From Antonospora locustae (lineage: Eukaryota > Microsporidia): 64,000 nt of DNA. The position numbers were made by a program, and so were the translations under genes. This document shows, one piece after another, positions 56,363 to 64,000 of the stretch. The stretch spans positions 310,001 through 374,000 of the forward strand of contig CM017447.1 of assembly GCA_007674295.1 (NCBI GenBank). Direction: 5' to 3'. How positions within the stretch are numbered: the first letter of the stretch is position 1; every line of letters starts with the position of its first letter. Under the pieces are notes generated by a model. That model searched no databases, was not told the origin of the DNA, and worked only from the letters and a program-made list of their open reading frames with translations.

Positions 56363-56545
56363 CACTGGGCTTGCACTCAAGATAGCAACTCTTGTATGAA
56401 TTTTAATAAAGCACAAGTTACTTTGAGTATCTGGCCACCTTCCGTGCAGACCTCTCTTTTGTTTACTAAATGCATCGCAATTTCGAGCGTGAAGCGAGAA
56501 GAGTATATGGTGCAGTGAGTTTTGGGAGGACCTGCGGAAAACAGG

Positions 56546-56977
56546 TCAGTGTACCTTATCTACATGAACGAGCATATGCATTGTATACATGGATCTTATG
56601 GCTGCACTCAATCTTTTTCTCAGCCAAAAGTACTTGTTTGAAAGAACTGACTCTTTTTTAGCAAGGTTCAGCATCTTTCTGGCAAGTACAAATCGTTTAA
56701 CGTCAATCAGCTTTTCGACAAGCAAGAAGAAGGCCTCTCTTGACTTTACAAGAAGTGTATCCGCATGCGAGACGTCCAGAGACTCTACGTCAGCCTGCAG
56801 AACTGCGTTGAACAGTGTCTTCTTGTCGCATTCGTCTACACATTCTTTTTCAATGATAGCAGAGAAAAGCCTGGGCCACGCGTTCTTTTCTGCGCTAGAA
56901 AGCATTGATGTGTAGCTGTGTAGGGCGCTGTCTGCGCTGCCGCTTTTCTTTCTGGCCCGGTTTATTGGGCAAAACAT
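56546..56977 (-). CDS. Helical repeat-like protein, unknown
   Basis: A 143-aa helical protein. The middle has DVKRFVLARKMLNLAKKES, reminiscent of a TPR/HAT-type repeat (A-R-x-x-L-x-x-A), so a short adaptor or a remnant of a larger HAT protein is possible. No signal or membrane segment. The longest frame begins at TTG; CCC abuts the ATG at 56977. The start motif is the main support for a real gene. I cannot name the family. Confidence 0.6.
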   Translation of the reverse strand: MFCPINRARKKSGSADSALHSYTSMLSSAEKNAWPRLFSAIIEKECVDECDKKTLFNAVLQADVESLDVSHADTLLVKSREAFFLLVEKLIDVKRFVLARKMLNLAKKESVLSNKYFWLRKRLSAAIRSMYTMHMLVHVDKVH

Positions 56978-57050
56978 GGGCAATGCTCGCGATTGTACAA
57001 AATGTTATGGTTATACCAGAACGTCATGATACCTTCATGTACCTGTCGTT

Positions 57051-57707
57051 CTAGCCAACCATCAACATGGAAAGATACTTTTTAAAGATGGGAATCATGT
57101 AGCATATGTTTGCTGCAACTGTAAAGACATGGAATACTTCGTGGTATCCAAAAATACTTGGAAAGGGATCTGGCTTGCGGATTCGAAAGAAGATGCCGCC
57201 TAAAATATACAGCACGCCTCCACATACGAAAAGAATTACATCAGAGAGTGTGGTATTTCGAATGAGAAACTTAAAGAATGGCACAACAGACATACCATGG
57301 ATAACATATATCACTACGTCCAGTGTTTCGTAGATGCTTTTCAGAAACATGACCTTCAGAATGCCAAGACCTGATATTGTCCAGGTGATTACAAGCATGT
57401 TTTTTGTCGCCTCTGCGATGGGAAGCAGAAGAAGAGCCACGGATGTCTGCGTCCCCGATATAAGCAGAAAAATGGATGCATGGTCTATTCTCTGCAGGAG
57501 CCTGCGATGCTTTTCAGTTTTCCAGTCTTTGAGGTGATAGAGAGAGCTTACTCCATAGAGCACCAGCTGCGAAAGAATGTACACTGCAACGCCTGTCGTC
57601 CAACCCTTTGACATCCACAGAGCGACGTAGACGACTGCAAAGCAGCATGTGACTATAAATGCTGCCTGGTGGACCTTTCCCCGCATTTTTGGCTTTTTCT
57701 CCAACAT
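57051..57707 (-). CDS. PAQR / haemolysin III family membrane protein
   Basis: Seven-helix membrane protein, 218 aa. SSLYHLKDW near helix 2, RIDHASIFLLISGT and HEVFHVFTVAAN near the end carry the conserved Ser, His and Asp residues of the PAQR (adiponectin receptor / haemolysin III) zinc site. The haemolysin name is historical; in the family, a hydrolase or receptor role is likelier, and I claim no lytic activity. ACCC abuts the ATG at 57707; the frame extends six codons further. Substrate and partner are unknown. Confidence 0.9.
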   Translation of the reverse strand: MLEKKPKMRGKVHQAAFIVTCCFAVVYVALWMSKGWTTGVAVYILSQLVLYGVSSLYHLKDWKTEKHRRLLQRIDHASIFLLISGTQTSVALLLLPIAEATKNMLVITWTISGLGILKVMFLKSIYETLDVVIYVIHGMSVVPFFKFLIRNTTLSDVILFVCGGVLYILGGIFFRIRKPDPFPSIFGYHEVFHVFTVAANICYMIPIFKKYLSMLMVG

Positions 57708-58062
57708 GGGTATGTTTGTGTACATAAGGAAGTCTTGCTGATATTGTTTATTTTGAATGCAGAAAGTGTTGAAGCCATGATTGCAGCAGAGTCATATGCA
57801 GTGATGCTTCAGACTATGTAGAACATGCACATGTGCAGAAGAACAAGACAATAGACCTTTCCGCAGAAAGGAGACGTGTGCTCCGGTTGGTCAGCATGCA
57901 TTGACACATCAGAGGAGCCTGATAGCCCGGCAAACACCTAGTCATACGACAGCGAGCACCTCTATGTACGCAGTGCATCTGAATGGCATGGACATACTTC
58001 CCAATTCGTCACAAAATCCTGATTAAAAAGTATATTTAAAATAAAAAAGCCCTAGAATTGCT
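57708..58062. other. Intergenic region, no gene seen
   Basis: About 355 bp between the divergent PAQR and 1246-aa genes. AT-rich at the right end, with TTAAAAAGTATATTTAAA and a CCC (AAGCCCTAGAATTGCT) before the next start. I see no ORF or structural RNA. Confidence 0.45.
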
Positions 58063-61000
58063 ATGGAGAAAGAAAAAGTACTTAGAATGCAGAAGTTTGC
58101 ATCAAAACTGTGCACATACTTTCAGGCAGGTGCGAGTTATGCATTTATGAAGGTTGTGCCTAAAGCAAAGGAAATTCTGCCATATCTGCTTCTTTACTAC
58201 ATCTTTCCCACCATTTTATCCATTGTGTACACATTTTTTACACAGAAGTACACGATACACCACATGCATCTGGACATGCAGAGTCTTAACGATGTTGATG
58301 TGTGTGTAGAGGTACCAACGTTGATAGCACCAGGAGGCACTTATATCAGAAACACGAGGGCAAGCGTGGGATTTGGAAACTCAGACGTGCATGCATTTGC
58401 TCTAGTGTCGCATAGTCTACATGAGTTGAAGCATCTGCAGAGAATACATATTCAGGACAACATGAAAATACGCCATAACGAGGAGTTTGATGCAAGCGAC
58501 ATCACAACTTTTGTACGCGATAGGGGAAAAGCTTGGGTTGTGCTTGAGTTTGACCTTGGAGTGAATGTCATACTGGGTAACATCTACTTTCGAATAAAGT
58601 TCAAAAGAAGTGTCGACATTTTTGGAGATCAAGTCGCAAAGGTGTTTGACATCGTGGACGGTGATGCTATAGAAGACAAAGAAGCCATCAGAGCGTCGGT
58701 CTGTGTGCGACTGCGAACTCCCGCATTTCTGCGCGTTTCAGCTCCTGGGTTTTCTATGGAGGCACATGGAATTATGGGTGGCATCGATGCCAAGGCACAC
58801 AGGTTGTTTACTGTATCTGCAGAGCCCTTTCGACTGACAGAGCACAATACCGTAGTCGTATGCGCTGTGTGTACAACTAGAAAGGACATCGAAAACATCA
58901 GAAGAATGGTGCAGAGCGTGGAAAGACGTGAGGAGAAAAGCGTGATGGTGTTTCGGTCTTTGGATGTAAGCGCATTTTCTGTAATAGGCAGAAAGTATAT
59001 GGACGCTGTCATCAAAGGTATAGTGGTTAAACCAGAATCCAGAGACAATTCGAAAATGCGTCGCATACTAAAAGAACCACTCATTCGCATCGGCATTTGC
59101 AAAGTAACGCCAGAAAGTGTCAATGGCTTTGTCTGTGTTCACAGGGCATTTTTTCCAAACTCATACATATACGAGCTGGCCAGAAACGTGAGGTACGAGA
59201 ACTGCAGCGTGATAGTTGATCTGGAGGGAGTAGATATAGCGAAAGGACACTTTCACAACAGAGTGGAGCATTCCAGCCATTATGTGCACTGTGAGTTCAT
59301 GGGAAATTTTAATAACTTGGCTCTATTGATATGCAGAGTGCTTCATCCAGAGGACGAGATTCTCTCTCTAGGGGCCGACGGCACATCCACAATATTTTCG
59401 CGTCTTCTGAGCGTGTGGAGGATGTTTGTTGATTTTCGCAAGGGCATTCAGGTAACAAGCCTGGGGTGCATGAGGCCAAAGCCCGAAGTGAGCCATGACG
59501 ACCATCAAAACAACATTATCAAAGTCTGCTCATACGTGGTCAATAATGAAAGAGAATTTACATGTATTGCAACAACCATTAGAACCGAGGACTACAGGTC
59601 TAGTCCATATTCTGTACTGGAGGTTTCTGAGAACCAATGTATTGAGATTGTGAGTTCACTTCTGCGTGCAAAAATACTCATCAATAAAGGAGAGGTTGTG
59701 TTCAACATCGAGGAGAGCCTAGGGCGGATCGTAAGCATTGGGAATCCTTTGGAGATCGTTGTTTTGATTGAGAAGTTTGATGACTTCGGCGGAGTCGACT
59801 GCTCTCGCAGCACATTTGATGAGTCGATGTACCATCTTCTGATGTTTCTTTTGTATGGAAAAAGCGGAAGTGGTTGTGATGCACATGCGTGTATTCTGGA
59901 GCGTTATGTGATGGATTCGTGTGCGAGACATGCATTTGGCATGAGAAAGGCATCATTAATGGTGAAGGAGATACTTCAGTACGACAAGTACAAGGTTGTA
60001 TTTGCCTTTCAAGGAAGTGGGGCGGAAGATGCGATTGTAAACATAGAATTACACGCACCGAGTGTGAAGCTCAACATGTTTCCACTCAAGGACGGGAAGA
60101 TGTGCAAAGATGCGTCTGTGCAAACAGAAATATCTCCCTTTGCGCTGATGTTGCAGATAGGTCGCCGCAGTATTGCGTTTCTGGAAGCAGAAACCGTCCT
60201 TCCGCTCAGCATCTCTGTGAATTTCTCGACCGACCTGATGGCAAAGCAGTACACATTCATGTACAGAAACGAGGACACACTTCTCTCGTGTATGATCAAC
60301 TTCTGCATGAACTTTTTTCAGATATCCCTATCTCTAGATACACTCAGAACTATCAAGCACAAAAGAAGAGAACACGAAAAAATCAAGAACTTTACATCCA
60401 AGGTGCTGAGTGCAACGTTGGATGTTGATTTAAATGCAAAAGACATGGCAAGCATGTACGCAAGGTTGTATGTTAAAGGTAAAGGCTGCGGAGAGACTCT
60501 GTTCTCCATAAACACAGAGAAAATCAAAATCAGCGCTGTGGAACACATGAGCAATAATAGCAATAACGGCTGCAACGGAATTAGGGAAAAGATACTTAGC
60601 ATGGACATAGCCCCTCTTGGCATAAACCTAAGGCAGAAAAACAACTTCAACTTCTACCAGAGGGACATCGACATTAGCGTGTGGTTCAAAATATGCATAT
60701 TGGATTGTGAATCGTACGAGTTTAATATTGAGTACGGAGATGGTGGCGCCGAAAACTTCAAAAAACATCCGAGAAGGTTTGTTTTGACACAAAAAGATAT
60801 GCTTGAAATCTTCTCATTTCTAAGAGAGTTCTACGGAGAGCCACCTATGTCGAAAGAAGAGATGGAAAATGGGTCTCTTCTGGAAAGTATTATCAGCATA
60901 GTATATACCTATACTTTAAGATATAAGAAGGCCAGAAATGACACCAGTACAAATTTCAAGGAAAATGCAGGCACAGCATCCTTTCTCTTTCAAAAACTAA

Positions 61001-61803
61001 ACACAGCCTCCAATGAGTGTGATGACAGAAAGGTGCTGGTTACAGACGTAAGATGTACGTATGGTTTGTTGCGGTTCAACCGATTCGTAGGGTCGATTAT
61101 GAAGAGAGTAAACCTGGAGAAGTATCCACAAATGTTTTCTCTTCATACAAACCTGCAAATAAGAGATGCAAGTGACGAGAACCGCGCGTTTTGCTACAAA
61201 ATAGTTCTTGATGACTTTCCAATAACGTACCAGGACTCCTATCTGAGAAGCCCTGATGAGACATTTAAGGTGCAGGTTGTGTATCCAGTGAAATACAACG
61301 AGTTTATTATCGAGACATCCAGCCCAAATAACAAGCTCCATTTTCTCAATCTTCTGGAGAGCGCAAAGCTGACTTCCAAGATATTCAGATACAATCAAAG
61401 AGAAAACATGTACTACAGTATCATAAAAACGAGATTCAAGGCTAACAGGGATCTGTGCATTGAGATATACTTTAACGAGATGCTATCCTTCAAGATGTAC
61501 ACAGCATCATGCATACACAAGGACAATATCACAATTCTGCCTCTCTTCATCGTACCAATCAACTTCAGAAGTAAACTCTCAAGTATTCTTGTGAAGGTCC
61601 ATGTAAATACGACCTTACTATACAGCCTGAAAATTCGTACAAAAGAGGATTCAACTAGTAGTAGCTTTTCTGAGCGCATGATTAGATGGGTCAACAGAGG
61701 TATCTTCAAAGTAGATGGACTCATTTTTTCAAAGAATACCGACGTTGTAATCGACGAAAACGAGTTTGTGGAGAAGTTTTGTATTCTGAAAAACCACATC
61801 TAA
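58063..61803 (+). CDS. Large membrane-anchored protein, unknown
   Basis: The largest gene in the window (1246 aa), which I do not recognise. One hydrophobic helix at about residues 38-60 (EILPYLLLYYIFPTILSIVY) follows a basic N-terminus, so it is likely type II with most of the protein on the far side of the membrane. The remainder is mixed and beta-rich, with repeated-looking blocks of the type V-x-V-x-V-x-x-P and many Asn and Ser; no cysteine pattern or coil. A weak resemblance to LEA-2/DUF3712-like repeats of fungal vacuolar proteins is speculative. AGCCCTAGAATTGCT precedes the ATG. Single exon, no frameshift. Confidence 0.75.
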   Translation: MEKEKVLRMQKFASKLCTYFQAGASYAFMKVVPKAKEILPYLLLYYIFPTILSIVYTFFTQKYTIHHMHLDMQSLNDVDVCVEVPTLIAPGGTYIRNTRASVGFGNSDVHAFALVSHSLHELKHLQRIHIQDNMKIRHNEEFDASDITTFVRDRGKAWVVLEFDLGVNVILGNIYFRIKFKRSVDIFGDQVAKVFDIVDGDAIEDKEAIRASVCVRLRTPAFLRVSAPGFSMEAHGIMGGIDAKAHRLFTVSAEPFRLTEHNTVVVCAVCTTRKDIENIRRMVQSVERREEKSVMVFRSLDVSAFSVIGRKYMDAVIKGIVVKPESRDNSKMRRILKEPLIRIGICKVTPESVNGFVCVHRAFFPNSYIYELARNVRYENCSVIVDLEGVDIAKGHFHNRVEHSSHYVHCEFMGNFNNLALLICRVLHPEDEILSLGADGTSTIFSRLLSVWRMFVDFRKGIQVTSLGCMRPKPEVSHDDHQNNIIKVCSYVVNNEREFTCIATTIRTEDYRSSPYSVLEVSENQCIEIVSSLLRAKILINKGEVVFNIEESLGRIVSIGNPLEIVVLIEKFDDFGGVDCSRSTFDESMYHLLMFLLYGKSGSGCDAHACILERYVMDSCARHAFGMRKASLMVKEILQYDKYKVVFAFQGSGAEDAIVNIELHAPSVKLNMFPLKDGKMCKDASVQTEISPFALMLQIGRRSIAFLEAETVLPLSISVNFSTDLMAKQYTFMYRNEDTLLSCMINFCMNFFQISLSLDTLRTIKHKRREHEKIKNFTSKVLSATLDVDLNAKDMASMYARLYVKGKGCGETLFSINTEKIKISAVEHMSNNSNNGCNGIREKILSMDIAPLGINLRQKNNFNFYQRDIDISVWFKICILDCESYEFNIEYGDGGAENFKKHPRRFVLTQKDMLEIFSFLREFYGEPPMSKEEMENGSLLESIISIVYTYTLRYKKARNDTSTNFKENAGTASFLFQKLNTASNECDDRKVLVTDVRCTYGLLRFNRFVGSIMKRVNLEKYPQMFSLHTNLQIRDASDENRAFCYKIVLDDFPITYQDSYLRSPDETFKVQVVYPVKYNEFIIETSSPNNKLHFLNLLESAKLTSKIFRYNQRENMYYSIIKTRFKANRDLCIEIYFNEMLSFKMYTASCIHKDNITILPLFIVPINFRSKLSSILVKVHVNTTLLYSLKIRTKEDSTSSSFSERMIRWVNRGIFKVDGLIFSKNTDVVIDENEFVEKFCILKNHI

Positions 61804-62023
61804 TAGTTTCTTGTGCCAAAACACGCCTCCGCTCCTAAAGCTCTATTTTAGAGCACAAGGACAGGAGTTGCCGTCTTACAGAAGTCATCCTCAGCCAATA
61901 ATAAATCTCGTATATGGACAAAGAGAATACACAATATGCCAACACTGCTCGCTGTTTCCTTGCGAAGAGTGCATTTAGTCTCTCTGAATTACACCTTGCG
62001 CTGGTGCAATGCCCTTGGGCATT

Positions 62024-63313
62024 TCATCTTCTCACAACGACATTCTTTACAACAGTCACCTTTTTTGACGGGAAGCAGCACCTATTGCACGATTTGCAGA
62101 GACAGGTGCAGCACAGGTTAGACACATTGCATATGCAAGAAAAGCACGAGAGAAAGGAGGAGCCAATATTTGCCAGGAGAATGACACAAGAGCAGCATCC
62201 AGAAGCACACGTGGAGAGAGTGTCGCCTATGCACCGTGCCATGCAGCAGCAGCAGCCAGGACAGAGGCATATCGTGAGTCCCACTGCAGTAAAGCCCAGA
62301 AGACCAGCCCCGCTTCCTGCTGTAATCGCAGCAATGCTTCCGGCACCAGCGCCAGCAGCAAGACATCCGCCATATGTTCCACCACCAGCGAGAAGACCAC
62401 CTAGACAACTCCCGGCAGTACCGCCCAGACAGCCAGCAGCGGCACTCATGCAGCCAGTACCAGCGCTAACACCTGCACTGAGAGCCGCGCCAGCACCTGC
62501 CCCGAGAGCCGCGCCAACGCCTGCACCAAGAGCCGTACCAACACCTGAACCGACTCCCGCTCCAACACCTGAACTGACTCCCGCACTAGCAGCACTGCTT
62601 GCAGTACTTATAGCAGCGTCTCTAATATTTTTCATGGGATTCCTTGGGGTCCTGTTGTTTCCTTTGTGATTCTTACGATCCGCATCGCGCGTTTTTTTTG
62701 GATTCTCTCTCTTATTGTTCTTCTTTGACGATTTTTCCTTAGACCTCTTGCCCTTCCCTCTTCTGGTTTTGAGGGATTTGGAGCATTTGCATTCACAGCA
62801 CTTACAGCATCTCAGTGAGCTCAGACATCCACAAAATCCGCCCAAACACCCGCAGCAGTTGCTCAAGCATTTGCACCCCCTGCTACAGCATCTTGTACAA
62901 CATTTACACGAGCAACAGCTTTTGGAACCTTCCACGCCTTTTTTTTCACTTTTCATAGCAGTTTCTTCGATCGGTGTGCTTTTTCTTATCTTTCTGACCA
63001 CCTTCTCCGCAAGACCTTTTCCGTTCGCATTGTTGTATTTCTCTGCGTACAACTTGTTTTCCTGCAACTTAGATGGAACACGTATTTCCATGACCTTCTT
63101 ATTGAGCGTACTTACGTATTTTCCAACATACTTTCTTGCATCTCTGATGCATATTGTATTTTCTCGCGAAAAGGAGAAGCAATGGCCTTTCTGTCTGCGT
63201 GCGCTTTTGTAGAGATTCATAAACAGCAATGACCTATCAATGCCGGTAATATCGATACCACACATGTATGCTGAGCTCAAAAATAGCAGAAGCGTCTCAC
63301 ATGCTTTTTTCAT
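62024..63313 (-). CDS. Secreted Cys-rich, Gly/Ala-repeat protein
   Basis: A 429-aa protein with no family I recognise. A signal peptide (about 1-20, MKKACETLLLFLSSAYMCG) is followed by a soluble part (20-130), a cysteine cluster (133-177) with 20 Cys in about 45 residues, a Lys/Arg-rich linker (180-224), an 8-residue repeat of V-G-A-A-L-G-A-G type (about 232-285), and a hydrophobic Gly/Ala/Cys region (286-415). The composition resembles spore-wall or polar-tube proteins, but that is inference. The longest frame starts at GTG; the ATG at 63313 gives the signal peptide. A Pro-rich frame overlaps on the other strand (see findings). Confidence 0.7.
   Translation of the reverse strand: MKKACETLLLFLSSAYMCGIDITGIDRSLLFMNLYKSARRQKGHCFSFSRENTICIRDARKYVGKYVSTLNKKVMEIRVPSKLQENKLYAEKYNNANGKGLAEKVVRKIRKSTPIEETAMKSEKKGVEGSKSCCSCKCCTRCCSRGCKCLSNCCGCLGGFCGCLSSLRCCKCCECKCSKSLKTRRGKGKRSKEKSSKKNNKRENPKKTRDADRKNHKGNNRTPRNPMKNIRDAAISTASSAASAGVSSGVGAGVGSGVGTALGAGVGAALGAGAGAALSAGVSAGTGCMSAAAGCLGGTAGSCLGGLLAGGGTYGGCLAAGAGAGSIAAITAGSGAGLLGFTAVGLTICLCPGCCCCMARCIGDTLSTCASGCCSCVILLANIGSSFLSCFSCICNVSNLCCTCLCKSCNRCCFPSKKVTVVKNVVVRR
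62473..62592. repeat. 24-bp imperfect tandem repeat (5 units)
   Basis: Five consecutive 24-bp units, each starting CTG on the + strand and related to CTGCACTGAGAGCCGCGCCA plus four bases. On the - strand they encode the 8-residue repeat V-G-A-A-L-G-A-G of the Cys-rich protein; on the + strand they encode A-P-x-P-R-A-x-P. Units differ mostly at wobble positions, and in this overlap register wobble bases of both strands coincide, so the pattern does not tell which strand is translated. Confidence 0.85.
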
Positions 63314-63966
63314 GAGGATGCATATAGACACATTATATTGTGTGGCCCAAAAAACAACACATCATAAACGTTTTACGTCAATTTCCATATTTAGACATAC
63401 ATAGCGTGCAATAGGAACACTCCAGTGATGGATTCTGCGGCACACATGCGCTTAAAGTACACATTTATGCTGGAATGTACCGGTGATAGAAGCCATTGCA
63501 TCCTACCTTGTGTGTTTTGGCCGTCATCTGTCAACCTTTATGTCAAGCTGTCATTGAATTCACATGCCAATCAGTCCAAAATTGCAGCTGTCGAAGTGTA
63601 AGCAGGAGGATAATGTGTATGCGCATCCGTCATCCATGTTTGTTGGACAAAGTAATGCAAGACCTCGTTCGAAACACCGCAATGTAGGCATGGCACTGTG
63701 TAAGCAGAATCCGCACATGGGAGCCGCCTTGTAATATCAAAACCACATCATCATGCGATAACGTCCATGCTATGCTAGAAGCTAAACTGAAGGAATGGAG
63801 ACCATGCAGAGCGGTTTCGTATGTGATGCAGGTGCATACAAAATAGTGCTACTTCGAAATATAAATAATGCCCTTCCCATAGAAATAAATACCGGTGTTT
63901 CAAAAATGGTTAGACATTTAACGCAACATATGCTGTACTCGTAAGTGCGTGTTGCCCTCAAGCCAC
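63314..63966. other. Long intergenic region, no gene seen
   Basis: About 650 bp, the longest gap in the window. Short frames occur on both strands without motif or family resemblance. A TTCGAAATATAAAT string at 63853-63866 resembles sequences placed just before the ceramide synthase and 81-aa protein starts. I see no tRNA-like element. Confidence 0.45.
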
Positions 63967-64000
63967 ATGTACAACAAATCACAAGAAAAAGAAGGCGGAT
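63967..64000 (+). CDS. Possible partial gene at right edge
   Basis: An ATG at 63967 opens a frame (MYNKSQEKEGG) that is still open at the end of the window. A CCC at 63954-63956, about 11 bases before the ATG, matches the start motif of other genes here. Eleven codons are too few to identify anything. Confidence 0.35.
   Translation, partial: MYNKSQEKEGG

Noticed and set aside
56021..56416. 131-codon frame on - over the small basic protein
   Set aside because: Low-complexity and without start motif; the + frame has a plausible helix and ATG.
57051..57707. Reading haemolysin III as a toxin
   Set aside because: The family name is historical; conserved His/Asp/Ser residues are those of PAQR proteins, and nothing in the sequence supports lytic activity.
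61914..62669. Pro/Ala-rich 251-codon frame on + as the main gene
   Set aside because: The - strand protein has a clear signal peptide, a cysteine cluster and a longer frame; the + frame is probably its reverse image. Kept only as a finding because sequence cannot exclude it.
63650..63690. GTTCGAAAC resembling a tRNA B box
   Set aside because: Flanking bases do not form a T stem and no acceptor or anticodon stem is visible.

Overview
The window is a compact, gene-dense stretch of a microsporidian-type nuclear genome. Every recognisable gene is a eukaryotic single-exon core gene. Proteins are often shorter than their yeast or animal counterparts, and most intergenic gaps are about 30 to 300 bp. 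A CCC-like (less often GGG-like) motif sits directly or within about 15 bases upstream of most start codons, which is a known hallmark of Microsporidia. I cannot name the species. I saw no rRNA, convincing tRNA, transposon, CRISPR array or prokaryotic operon. The four ribosomal protein genes show no introns.

Layout, left to right. 0-13 kb, mostly + strand: SSL1 (TFIIH), ceramide synthase, RPN1 (proteasome lid/base), a small unknown protein, a PP2A B56 subunit, a class 3 lipase, an MscS channel, NOT2, ribosomal L27e and TFIIS. 13-23 kb, mostly - strand: histone H3, TFIIF-beta, (ERO1 on +), a UTP18-like propeller, a gamma-tubulin complex protein, a SAPS-domain phosphatase partner, CCA tRNA nucleotidyltransferase and a Rab1-type GTPase. 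23-41 kb, mixed: a 700-aa membrane protein, an FHIT-type hydrolase, SEC18/NSF, NAD(P)H-hydrate dehydratase, Pelota, an RPD3-type deacetylase, SLD5 (GINS), a RING membrane protein, TRM5, UBC7, ribosomal S11, a Swi5-like recombination mediator, ribosomal L10, a chromodomain protein, a dolichol-kinase-like enzyme and Rab11. 41-57 kb: MTQ2, PP5, a BTP histone-fold protein, aldo/keto reductase, class I aldolase, a DCC1-like cohesion factor, PFS2, ribosomal L30, DMC1, a p24 cargo receptor, NIC96, SKI2 and small unknown proteins. 57-64 kb: a PAQR/haemolysin III family protein, a 1246-aa membrane-anchored protein of unknown function, and a secreted protein with a dense cysteine cluster and Gly/Ala repeats. 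A possible new gene starts at the right edge.

The genes fall into a few working sets. Transcription and mRNA turnover: SSL1, TFIIF-beta, TFIIS, NOT2, BTP protein, PFS2, SKI2, Pelota, RPD3, H3. Secretory pathway: ceramide synthase, ERO1, p24, Rab1, Rab11, SEC18, dolichol kinase. Phosphatase control: B56, SAPS, PP5. Chromosome biology: DMC1, Swi5, DCC1, SLD5, gamma-tubulin complex. A DMC1-like (rather than RAD51-like) recombinase plus a Swi5-like protein hints at meiotic capacity. The least explained material is the last 6 kb, where two unknown membrane or secreted proteins sit together.

Start codons were chosen as the ATG that follows the CCC/GGG motif and fits family length. Several are therefore internal to longer open frames, some of which begin only at TTG or GTG.
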